64,000 nucleotides of DNA, taken from contig NZ_FRCS01000001.1 in assembly GCF_900143005.1 (NCBI RefSeq), positions 124,001 to 188,000 of the forward strand, in the 5' to 3' direction. This document shows, piece after piece, positions 44,803 to 52,046 of this stretch. Source of the DNA: Cryptosporangium aurantiacum. Lineage in GTDB: Bacteria; Actinomycetota; Actinomycetes; Mycobacteriales; Cryptosporangiaceae. How positions within the stretch are numbered: the first letter of the stretch is position 1; each line of letters begins with the position of its first letter. Made by a program: the position numbers and the translations under genes. The notes below the pieces were generated by a model that saw nothing but the letters and a program-made list of their open reading frames with translations, was not told the DNA's origin and ran no database searches.

Positions 44803-45069
44803 GCAGTCATACTCGCATCGTTCCGAGCCGGACCCCCTTGGCGGCGGTCAGGCGCTCTGCAACTCCGGTGTGGGAATCGCCTGGCTAATGAGGCCCACCG
44901 ACACATCGTTCCATGTGCCGTCCGTTCGTGTGGTGCCTCGGACTCCGCACCATCCGAACGGGTGGTGACCCGGTGCGTACACCGGGTCAACCCACCGTCG
45001 GGGTGTGCAGCCACCGCCCGGTGCCGGGCCACTTCGGCGTGGTCCGGCCTCGGAGAACACTGTGATTGA
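44803..45069. other. Gap between FilP-like and Scy-like genes
   Basis: This 267-bp stretch has no convincing gene. It holds an imperfect hairpin at 44949-44966 (ACCATCC with GGGTGGT) and presumably the scy promoter. No clear box or ribosome-binding site was found. Confidence 0.35.
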
Positions 45070-46431
45070 TCAGCCTCGCCCGTTCGCGCTCGGCGCCTCG
45101 ACCGGCTCGGCCTTGGCCACCTCGGCGGCCTTCGCCACCGTGGCCGCCGCCGCGCCGCCGCCGACCAGGCCGGCCAGCATCTCGCGCAGCTGACCGAGCT
45201 GCGTGGTGATCGCGTCCCGCTGCGAGGTGAGCTCGGCGACCTGGCGCTTGGCCTGGGTCGTGTTGTGCTCGGCGTTCGCCTTGGCGTCCGACATCAGACG
45301 CTCGGACTCGGCACGCGCCTCGCTGACGGTCTTGTCGGCGAGCGCACGAGCCTTCTCGACGATGTCCTTGGCCTGAGCCTCGGCCGCCTTACGACGAGAC
45401 TCGGTGTGCGCCTCGACCTCGCGGGCACGGGTCTCGGCGACCCGGGCGCGCTGCTCGGCCTCGCCGACCAGCTTCTGGGTCTCGGCGACCGCAGCCGCGT
45501 GCCGCTGGGACTCCTCCTGCTCGGCCCGCTCGCGCCGCTCGGCCAGCTGGAGCTCGAGCTCCTGCAGGTCGTTGTCGCGCTTCTCGCGCGCCTCGGCCAG
45601 GATGCGGCTCGCCTCGCCCCGCTTCTGCTCGGCCTCGCGGGTGGCCTCGCTGCGCAGCTGCTCGGTCTCCTGCCGCACGGTGGTGCGCAGCTGCTCGGTC
45701 TCCGCCTTGACCTTGTTGCGGAGCTGCTCGGTCTCCTGCTTCGCCGCGGCCCGCAGCTGAGTGGCTTCCCGCTCGGCGGTGGCCTGCAGCTGAGCCACCT
45801 CGCGGTGCACCCGCGCCTTGAGCTCGGCCACCTCGTGGTCGGCGGTCGTGCGCGCCTGCCGGACCTCGCGGTCTGCGGTGGCGCGGTTGACCTCGACCTC
45901 GCGGTTGACCTCGTTGCGGATCTCGGACGCCTCGCGCTCGGCGCCCTCCTTGACCCCGGCCGCGTCGCGCTCGGCGGCGACCTTGACCGCCTGCGCCTCG
46001 GCACGCGCCTTCTCGGTCAGTTCGCGGGCCTGGAGGCGAGCAGCCGACAGCGTCTCCTCGGCCTTCTTCTCGGCCTCGGTGCGGTGCTCGTTCGCCTGCT
46101 CCTCGGCGAGCCGCAGCAGCTGCTCGACCCGGGTACCGAGGCCGGAGAGCGTCGGCTTCGAGTTCTCCTGGAGCTGCTTCTGCTGGCTGCGCATCTGCTG
46201 CTGCAGCGCGGTGAGCTGCTGCTCGACCGCGCGAACCCGGTGCTGGGCCTCAGCGAGCTTCTGCTCGGCCTCGGACTTGGCGCCCTGGTTCTGGGTCAGC
46301 TCGGTGTTGAGCCGCTGAAGGTGCTCGTTCACCTGGTGCCGGTCGTACCCGCGCAGCGCGATGGTGAAGCCCGGATCGGTGTTCGAAGAGTCGAAGAACG
46401 AGAGGTTGTTCTCGGTGGGGGTCGGCTGCAT
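45070..46431 (-). CDS. filP: FilP-type coiled-coil intermediate-filament-like protein
   Basis: From ATG 46431 the product is 453 residues. It opens with a DivIVA-like motif (FTIALRGYDRHQVNEHLQRL), then a long coiled coil with 11-residue periodicity (ADREVRQARTT, ADHEVAELKAR, VHREVAQLQAT, AEREATQLRAA). It ends in a short Ala/Pro-rich tail. FilP forms filaments that stiffen hyphal tips and binds Scy and DivIVA in Streptomyces. This protein is longer than S. coelicolor FilP (about 310 residues). It shares the RGYDRxQV opening and an RV-Q-L-LAE-ANE-R segment with its neighbour, so the two are probably ancient duplicates. An upstream ATG at 46464 is possible. Confidence 0.8.
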   Translation of the reverse strand: MQPTPTENNLSFFDSSNTDPGFTIALRGYDRHQVNEHLQRLNTELTQNQGAKSEAEQKLAEAQHRVRAVEQQLTALQQQMRSQQKQLQENSKPTLSGLGTRVEQLLRLAEEQANEHRTEAEKKAEETLSAARLQARELTEKARAEAQAVKVAAERDAAGVKEGAEREASEIRNEVNREVEVNRATADREVRQARTTADHEVAELKARVHREVAQLQATAEREATQLRAAAKQETEQLRNKVKAETEQLRTTVRQETEQLRSEATREAEQKRGEASRILAEAREKRDNDLQELELQLAERRERAEQEESQRHAAAVAETQKLVGEAEQRARVAETRAREVEAHTESRRKAAEAQAKDIVEKARALADKTVSEARAESERLMSDAKANAEHNTTQAKRQVAELTSQRDAITTQLGQLREMLAGLVGGGAAAATVAKAAEVAKAEPVEAPSANGRG

Positions 46432-46721
46432 GTCGCCCACTATCGCAGACCCTGATGGCCGCATCTAGCGAACCCTCTCTCACATTCGACGCGAAAATCC
46501 CAAGCGACACACCGTACGGCGGTTCGGCTGATCCGCGACTCAGCAGAACACCCCAGTGCGCGGGTGCCTCATGCGTTTCCGCTCACTGTGCGTGGTGTTT
46601 TCTGGACGCCTCGCCGCGATTGAATCGACGCAATGCCCCCAGTCGCCAGGCGCGGGGAAGCCGTGCGGCGGCCGGGCGGAAGCCGTGCGGCGGCGCGGCC
46701 GCCGGGCAGCCGCGGTGCGGC

Positions 46722-46759
46722 GGCCGTGACGGGCGGCCCCCACGGCGCCCGTCACGGCC
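46722..46759 (-). terminator. Second hairpin downstream of ccr
   Basis: GGCCGTGACGGGCG (46722-46735) and CGCCCGTCACGGCC (46746-46759) are perfect 14-nt arms with a 10-nt loop. It lies 53 nt past the ccr stop and may back up the first terminator. Confidence 0.55.
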
Positions 46760-46770
46760 CCCAGGAGACC

Positions 46771-46800
46771 TGTCCAGGCACGGCGCACCGTGCCTGGACA
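46771..46800 (-). terminator. Terminator hairpin downstream of ccr
   Basis: TGTCCAGGCACGG (46771-46783) and CCGTGCCTGGACA (46788-46800) are perfect 13-nt arms with a 4-nt loop, 11 nt after the ccr stop. This tight stem-loop is a good candidate rho-independent terminator lacking a U-tract. Confidence 0.7.
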
Positions 46801-46811
46801 AGCCTCATCGA

Positions 46812-48143
46812 TCAGCGCGCGCGGAACCGGTTGATCGCGTCGATGTGCCGGCTCCGCTTTTCCTCGTCCCGCACGCCGAGACCCTCCTCCGGCGCGAGGC
46901 AGAGCACGCCGACCTTCCCCTGGTGAAGGTTCCGGTGGACGTCGAAGGCCGCCTGCCCCGTCTGCTCGAGCGGGTAGACCTTCGAGAGCGTCGGATGAAT
47001 ACGTCCGGAAGCAATCAGGTCATTTGCGAGGTAGGCCTCGCGGTAGTTCGCGAAATGCGACCCGATAATGCGCTTCAGGTTCATCCAGAGGTAACGGTTG
47101 TCGAACTGATGCAGATAACCGGACGTCGAGGCACAGGTAACGATCGTGCCGCCCTTCCGGGCCACGAACACACTCGCGCCGAAAGTCTCTCGGCCCGGGT
47201 GTTCGAACACGATGTCCGGGTCCTTACCGCCGGTCAGTTCCCGGATCCGCGCGCCGAAGCGGCGCCACTCCCGCGGATCCTGGGTGTTCTCGTCCTTCCA
47301 GAACTGGTAACCCTCGGCGTTCCGATCGATCACCAGGTCCGCACCCATCGAGCGGACGATGTCGGCCTTGTCCGGGCTGGACACGACGCAGACCGGGGTC
47401 GCGCCGGAGGCCAGCGCCAACTGGGTGGCGTACGAGCCGAGACCGCCGGACGCGCCCCAGATGAGCACGGTGTCGCCGAGCTTCATGCCGGCGCCGTTGT
47501 TGCTCACCAGCTGCCGGTACGCGGTCGAGTTGACCAGACCCGGGGAAGCGGCCTCCTCCCAGGACAGGTGGGTCGGCTTCGGCATCAGCTGGTTGGCCTT
47601 GACCAGCGCCAGATCGGCGAGCCCGCCGAAGTTCGTCTCGAAGCCCCAGATGCGCTGCTCGGGGTCGAGCATCGTGTCGTCGTGACCCTCGTGGCTCTCC
47701 AGCTCGACCGAGAGGCAGTGGGCGACGACCTCGTCGCCGACTTTCCACCGGTTCACGCCGGGACCGGTACGCAGCACGACGCCGGCCAGGTCGGAGCCGA
47801 CCACGTGGTAGGGCAGGTCGTGCCGCTTGGTCAGCGGCGAGAGCCGGCCGTACCGCTCGAGGAACCCGAACGTGGACACCGGTTCGAAGATCGACGTCCA
47901 GACGGTGTTGTAGTTGACCGCGGAGGCCATCACGGCCACCAGCGCCTCACCGGGGCCGAGCTCCGGGGTGGCGATCTCCTGGACGTGCAGCGACTCCCGG
48001 GGGTCCTTGTCGCGGGTGGACCGCCCGGCGAACATGTCTACCTCGTCCTTGCGGACCACGACACCGCGGTAGGACTCGGGCACCTCCAGCGCGCCTACGG
48101 CATCCAGCTCATCGGCAAGGATCGCGTCGAGAATCTGCTTCAC
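46812..48143 (-). CDS. ccr: Crotonyl-CoA carboxylase/reductase
   Basis: From GTG 48143 the enzyme has 443 residues, the usual Ccr length, with GGAGG 9 nt upstream. It is an MDR-fold NADPH enzyme (IWGASGGLGSYATQLAL is the nucleotide-binding loop). It reductively carboxylates crotonyl-CoA to ethylmalonyl-CoA. The CO2-holding residues described for the Kitasatospora setae enzyme (Asn81, Phe170, Glu171, His365) appear as Asn79, Phe168, Glu169 and His363, a constant offset of two, so carboxylation rather than simple reduction is expected. It defines the ethylmalonyl-CoA pathway and supplies extender units for polyketides. Confidence 0.95.
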   Translation of the reverse strand: MKQILDAILADELDAVGALEVPESYRGVVVRKDEVDMFAGRSTRDKDPRESLHVQEIATPELGPGEALVAVMASAVNYNTVWTSIFEPVSTFGFLERYGRLSPLTKRHDLPYHVVGSDLAGVVLRTGPGVNRWKVGDEVVAHCLSVELESHEGHDDTMLDPEQRIWGFETNFGGLADLALVKANQLMPKPTHLSWEEAASPGLVNSTAYRQLVSNNGAGMKLGDTVLIWGASGGLGSYATQLALASGATPVCVVSSPDKADIVRSMGADLVIDRNAEGYQFWKDENTQDPREWRRFGARIRELTGGKDPDIVFEHPGRETFGASVFVARKGGTIVTCASTSGYLHQFDNRYLWMNLKRIIGSHFANYREAYLANDLIASGRIHPTLSKVYPLEQTGQAAFDVHRNLHQGKVGVLCLAPEEGLGVRDEEKRSRHIDAINRFRAR

Positions 48144-48189
48144 GGGTCGGCGCCTCCAGATCGTCCTGCGGGGCTTGGGGTGGCCGATG

Positions 48190-48203
48190 TTACCCACCAG
48201 TAA
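48190..48203 (-). promoter_or_regulatory. TTACT-N4-GGTAA operator at ccr promoter
   Basis: Read on the minus strand the site is TTACTGGTGGGTAA, and its right end starts a TAACAT -10-like hexamer (48192-48187). It lies 47 bp before the ccr GTG. Confidence 0.6.
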
Positions 48204-48263
48204 TGATTCAGAAGACCGTCCTGTGACCCACTCCATCCGGCGAGCCCTGGTCAGTGCCCCTGG

Positions 48264-48692
48264 TCAGTGGCCTGGGCCGGGTTCCACCAGCTCGACGAGG
48301 ACGCCGCCAGCGTCCTTCGGGTGGACGAAGTTGATCCGCGAACCGGCCGTGCCGCGCCGCGGGGCGTCGTAGAGCAGGCGCAGCCCCTTGGCTCGCAGCT
48401 CCTCGCTGGTCTTCTCGATGTCGTCGACCGTGTACGCCATCTGCTGGATGCCGGGTCCGGATCGGTCCAGGAACTTGCCGATCGCCGAGTCGGGACGGAG
48501 CGGGGCCAGCAGCTGCACCCGTCCGCTCGTCGGGTCACCGTCGGCGGGCACCAGCATGGCCTCCCGGACGCCCTGCTCCTCGTTCACCTCTTCGTGTTCG
48601 GAGATCAGGCCGAACTTGTCGCGGTAGAACGCGAGTGCCTCGTCCAGATCCGGAACGGCGATACCGACGTGGTCGATCCGGCGAATGGCCAT
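48264..48692 (-). CDS. mce: Methylmalonyl-CoA epimerase
   Basis: The 142-residue glyoxalase-fold protein opens IRRIDHVGIAVPDLDEALAFYRDKFGL, with the metal-binding His in DHVGIAV. It ends GGVLVELVEPG with the metal/catalytic Glu. It interconverts (2R)- and (2S)-methylmalonyl-CoA, and in this pathway also ethylmalonyl-CoA stereoisomers. GGGGAG is 6 nt before ATG 48692. It is divergent from thiolase and 120 bp upstream of ccr on the same strand. The order mce-thiolase-meaB is conserved in Streptomyces. Confidence 0.93.
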   Translation of the reverse strand: MAIRRIDHVGIAVPDLDEALAFYRDKFGLISEHEEVNEEQGVREAMLVPADGDPTSGRVQLLAPLRPDSAIGKFLDRSGPGIQQMAYTVDDIEKTSEELRAKGLRLLYDAPRRGTAGSRINFVHPKDAGGVLVELVEPGPGH

Positions 48693-48797
48693 CGTTACTC
48701 CCCTTCGAGCGGCACGGAATGTTGCCCGCATAGTGGCCGCTGAAGGTACGTGAGCCATCCGCGGATGGCTGTGGCCTCTCTCACGGCACGATTGAAG

Positions 48798-48811
48798 CTA
48801 CTCATCGGTAT
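48798..48811. promoter_or_regulatory. CTACT-N4-GGTAT operator in thiolase/epimerase gap
   Basis: CTACTCATCGGTAT lies between the divergent genes. Towards the thiolase gene its right end begins TATGGT (48809-48814). Towards the epimerase its other end begins TAGCTT. One regulator could thus control both directions. Confidence 0.55.
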
Positions 48812-48856
48812 GGTGACGTGACATCCCCGTAATTAACACTTTTCGGAGGCGTCCCA

Positions 48857-50053
48857 ATGACTTCCGTGATCGTCAGCGGTGCACGTACCCCCATGGGACG
48901 GCTCCAAGGCTCGTTGAAGGATTTCTCCGCAGCCGATCTCGGCGGCGTGGCGATCAAGGCCGCGCTCGAGCGCGCCGGGGTCTCCCCCGAGCAGGTGCAG
49001 TACGTGATCATGGGGCAGGTGCTGCAGGCGGGCGCCGGCCAGAACCCGGCGCGTCCGGCCGCGGTCAAGGCGGGCATCCCGCTGACGGTTCCGGCGATCA
49101 CGATCAACAAGGTCTGCCTGTCGGGCGTCGACGCGATCGCGCTGGCCGACCAGCTGATCCGGGCCGGTGAGTTCGACATCGTCGTGGCCGGTGGCCAGGA
49201 GTCGATGACGAACGCGCCGCACCTGCTGCCGAAGTCGCGCGCCGGGTACAAGTACGGCTCGATCGAGGTGCTCGACTCGATGGCGTGGGACGGGTTGACC
49301 GACTCGTTCGAGCACATCGCGATGGGTGAGTCCACCGAGAAGTTCGCCGGTCAGGCGGGTCTGTCCCGCGCCGACCAGGACGCGTTCAGTGCGCGCAGCC
49401 ACCAGCGCGCGGCGGCGGCGGCGAAGAACGGGGTGTTCGACGCCGAGATCGCGGCGGTGGAGATCCCGCAGCGCAAGGGCGACCCGATCGTGTTCAGCGC
49501 GGACGAGGGCATCCGCCCCGACACCACGACCGAGAGCCTGGCGAAGCTGCGCCCGGCGTTCGACAAGGCCGGGACGATCACCGCGGGGTCCTCCTCGCAG
49601 ATCTCTGACGGTGCGGCCGCGGTCGTCGTGATGAGCAAGGCCAAGGCCGAGGAGCTCGGGCTGACCTGGATCGCCGAGATCGGCGCGCACGGCAACGTCG
49701 CGGGGCCGGACAACTCGCTGCTGCCGCAGCCGGCGAACGCGATCCAGCACGCGCTGGGTAAGGAAGGTCTGACGGTCGCCGACCTGGACCTGATCGAGAT
49801 CAACGAGGCGTTCGCCGCGGTCGGGGTCCACTCGGCGCGTGCGCTGGGGCTGTCCGAGGACGAGATCGACGCCAAGGTCAACGTCAACGGCGGGGCGATC
49901 GCGCTGGGCCACCCGATCGGGATGTCCGGTGCGCGGATCGCGCTGCACCTGGCGCTGGAGCTGCAGCGCCGCGGCGGCGGTGTCGGCGCGGCCGCCCTCT
50001 GCGGCGGCGGTGGCCAGGGTGACGCGCTCATCGTGCGCGTGCCGAAGGCCTGA
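48857..50053 (+). CDS. Acetyl-CoA C-acetyltransferase (thiolase)
   Basis: The 398-residue thiolase has acyl-enzyme Cys87 (NKVCLSG), EINEAFAAV, His352 in [11 protein letters not shown] and Cys382 in CGGGGQGDA. It condenses two acetyl-CoA to acetoacetyl-CoA, the entry to the ethylmalonyl-CoA and polyhydroxybutyrate routes, or works in reverse in fatty acid breakdown. TCGGAGG lies 8 nt before the ATG. Its orthologue sits between mce and meaB in Streptomyces and next to mce in Mycobacterium (fadA4). A hairpin follows the stop. Confidence 0.95.
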   Translation: MTSVIVSGARTPMGRLQGSLKDFSAADLGGVAIKAALERAGVSPEQVQYVIMGQVLQAGAGQNPARPAAVKAGIPLTVPAITINKVCLSGVDAIALADQLIRAGEFDIVVAGGQESMTNAPHLLPKSRAGYKYGSIEVLDSMAWDGLTDSFEHIAMGESTEKFAGQAGLSRADQDAFSARSHQRAAAAAKNGVFDAEIAAVEIPQRKGDPIVFSADEGIRPDTTTESLAKLRPAFDKAGTITAGSSSQISDGAAAVVVMSKAKAEELGLTWIAEIGAHGNVAGPDNSLLPQPANAIQHALGKEGLTVADLDLIEINEAFAAVGVHSARALGLSEDEIDAKVNVNGGAIALGHPIGMSGARIALHLALELQRRGGGVGAAALCGGGGQGDALIVRVPKA

Positions 50054-50065
50054 TCAACAGTTCTC

Positions 50066-50100
50066 CCGGGCCGCGGTCGTCCTACGACGCCGCGGCCCGG
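50066..50100 (+). terminator. Terminator-like hairpin after thiolase gene
   Basis: CCGGGCCGCGG (50066-50076) and CCGCGGCCCGG (50090-50100) are perfect 11-nt arms. Inside, TCGT and ACGA pair to extend the stem with a 2-nt bulge. It starts 13 nt after the thiolase stop. Confidence 0.6.
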
Positions 50101-50130
50101 TGTCGTACCCGAACGAAGGAGGGCGTGACG

Positions 50131-51114
50131 TTGGCGAGCCGTCGGGGTGCGGACGTCGGGACGCTCGTCGCGCAGGCGCGCGAGGGATCGCCGCGCGCGG
50201 TCGCCCGGCTGGTGACGATGGTCGAGGACGCCAACCCCGCGCTGCGGGAGGTCGCGGCGACGCTCGCTCCGCACACCGGCCACGCGTACGTCGTCGGGCT
50301 GACCGGTTCACCGGGGGTCGGGAAGTCGACCAGCACCAACGCGCTGGTCGGCGCCGTGCGAGCGCGTGGGTTGCGGGTCGGCGTCCTGGCCGTCGACCCG
50401 TCGTCGCCGTTCTCCGGGGGCGCGCTGCTCGGTGACCGGGTCCGGATGCAGGATCACGCCACCGACTCCGGTGTGTTCATCCGGTCGATGGCCTCCCGCG
50501 GGCACCTCGGTGGACTGTCCTGGGGTACCCCGCAGGCGATCCGGGTGCTCGACGGTGCCGGGTTCGACGTCGTCCTGGTGGAGACCGTCGGTGTCGGACA
50601 GGCGGAGATCGAGATCGCATCGCTGGCCGACACGACGCTCGTGCTGCTCGCGCCGGGGATGGGGGACGGGATCCAGGCGGCGAAGGCCGGGATCCTGGAG
50701 GTCGCCGACGTGTTCGTCGTCAACAAGGCCGACCGCGACGGAGCGCAGTCGACCGTGCGGGACCTGCAGGGCATGCTGGGGCTGGCCGGTCACTACGCCG
50801 ACGCCGACCGCTGGCGGCCCCCGATCGTCAAGTCCGTCGCGGCGCGGAACGAAGGTATCGACGACGTGCTGGCGGCCATCGACGCGCACCGCGCCTGGCT
50901 GGAGCGCACCGGCGGGCTGCGGGTCCGGCGTCGCGAGCGGGCGGCCCGGGAGGTGGAGGCGATCGCGCTGGAGGCCGTGCGGGCACGGATCGGTGACCTA
51001 CGCGGGGGAGCGGCGCTGGACACCCTCGCCGACCAGGTCGCCGACGGGAAACTCGACCCCTACGGCGCGGCCGACACCCTCCTCCGCGAAGCAGGGCCGG
51101 AAGCGTCCGCGTGA
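50131..51114 (+). CDS. meaB: MeaB/ArgK-family GTPase, B12-mutase chaperone
   Basis: The 327-residue G3E GTPase has P-loop GSPGVGKS (59-66), switch region DPSSPFSGGALLGDRVRM, ETVGVGQ and base-recognition NKAD. MeaB guards acyl-CoA mutases, gating adenosylcobalamin loading and protecting against inactivation; here the target would be MeaA. AAGGAGGG at 50116-50123 is spaced 7 nt from TTG 50131 but only 1 nt from GTG 50125. The TTG is therefore the better start, although it differs by just two residues. Confidence 0.92.
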   Translation: MASRRGADVGTLVAQAREGSPRAVARLVTMVEDANPALREVAATLAPHTGHAYVVGLTGSPGVGKSTSTNALVGAVRARGLRVGVLAVDPSSPFSGGALLGDRVRMQDHATDSGVFIRSMASRGHLGGLSWGTPQAIRVLDGAGFDVVLVETVGVGQAEIEIASLADTTLVLLAPGMGDGIQAAKAGILEVADVFVVNKADRDGAQSTVRDLQGMLGLAGHYADADRWRPPIVKSVAARNEGIDDVLAAIDAHRAWLERTGGLRVRRRERAAREVEAIALEAVRARIGDLRGGAALDTLADQVADGKLDPYGAADTLLREAGPEASA

Positions 51115-51152
51115 TGTGAACTACTGAGCGGCGCGCGATGGGCTCCAACCCG

Positions 51153-51158
51153 TAGTTT
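51153..51158 (+). promoter_or_regulatory. -10 box (TAGTTT) before gene at 51165
   Basis: TAGTTT is followed by six bases and the ATG, with no ribosome-binding site between. Confidence 0.4.
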
Positions 51159-51164
51159 GAGCGT

Positions 51165-51635
51165 ATGGCTCGGTCACCGGGGTACGCCCAGCCTGGCGAC
51201 GCCGACTTACCGGCGGACTTCCCCCTCCCGGTTCCCGCCGTCGCGCACGAGCGGCGGCGTGATCTGCTGCGCAGATGGTGGCGTTCACGCGGGCACCAAC
51301 GAAATCTCCGGTACTGGATGCTGTTCCGCGGGCTGCCGGTACTGCTGGCGCTCGCGGTGCTCTACGTCGTCACCGGGTTCGTCGTCGGCTGGCGGGACGC
51401 GTACGACGTCAGCCTCGGCATCGAGTCGCCTGCCGAGACGAAGGCGCCGGTCCTGGCCTGGTTCCTCTCGGTGGCCGGCTGGCTGGTCATGCCCGGTGTG
51501 GCCGGTGCGGTCGCCGGTTACGTCGTGAGCGACTCGATCGCCTCCCGCCGCTCACGCTCGCTGTCGGAGTCCTTCCCGCAGATGATCACCAAGGACGATC
51601 TCCGCGACATCCTGCGGGAACTCGACGATGAGTGA
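51165..51635 (+). CDS. Two-helix membrane protein, unknown
   Basis: The 156-residue protein has a polar, Pro/Arg-rich N-terminus, then helices at about 54-74 (FRGLPVLLALAVLYVVTGFVVGW) and 96-121 (VLAWFLSVAGWLVMPGVAGAVAGYVVSD). A basic/Ser stretch and an acidic tail (ITKDDLRDILRELDDE) follow. I do not recognise a family. The last eight bases overlap the next gene, so the pair is translationally coupled. The ATG appears to be leaderless. Confidence 0.65.
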   Translation: MARSPGYAQPGDADLPADFPLPVPAVAHERRRDLLRRWWRSRGHQRNLRYWMLFRGLPVLLALAVLYVVTGFVVGWRDAYDVSLGIESPAETKAPVLAWFLSVAGWLVMPGVAGAVAGYVVSDSIASRRSRSLSESFPQMITKDDLRDILRELDDE

Positions 51636-52035
51636 GCTGATCCCACTGCTGTGGGAGCTGGCTGCGACGGAGGATGCGGCCCCGAACGGCGCCCGCCGCG
51701 GGTTTCTCGCGCCGCCGCCGACGTCCGGCTGGCCCGGTGTGCCGAGCGAGTTCGTGCCGATGTTCGTCAAGATCCACCATGGAGCGGACGTCACACCGGC
51801 CGCGGCCGTCCGGAGTGCCCGCAACGGCAACCGCGACATCGGCTGGCGAACCGCCCAGGCGCACTGGGAAGTCGTGGTCGCGCGGGTGCTCGACACCGAT
51901 ATCGTGAAACCCAATGTGTCCGGAGAACTCGCGATCCGTCGAGCGGTTCGCGCATCCGCGCTACTCTTGAACAAGATGGCGCGCCAGGGACGGTGCCCCA
52001 TCTGCCCGCAGCCCGCGATGGTGAGCTCCCACTAG
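51628..52035 (+). CDS. Hypothetical protein with C-terminal CPIC motif
   Basis: This 135-residue soluble protein starts MSELIPLLWELAATEDA inside the end of the previous gene. It contains HHGADVTPAAAVRSARNGNRDIGWRTAQAHWEVVVARVL and ends ARQGRCPICPQPAMVSSH. The single CPIC pair with nearby His might bind a metal or be redox active. No known family is recognised. The next gene begins 11 bp later behind a strong ribosome-binding site. Confidence 0.6.
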   Translation: MSELIPLLWELAATEDAAPNGARRGFLAPPPTSGWPGVPSEFVPMFVKIHHGADVTPAAAVRSARNGNRDIGWRTAQAHWEVVVARVLDTDIVKPNVSGELAIRRAVRASALLLNKMARQGRCPICPQPAMVSSH

Positions 52036-52046
52036 AGGAGGCCACA

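Larger units (their letters stand above)
46432..46811. other. Gap between ccr and filP-like gene
   Basis: This 380-bp stretch has no supported gene. The ccr-proximal part holds two strong hairpins (listed separately) and a direct repeat GGAAGCCGTGCGGCGGC at 46656-46672 and 46678-46694. The filP-proximal part (46465-46620) is less G+C rich and probably holds the filP promoter. Confidence 0.5.
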
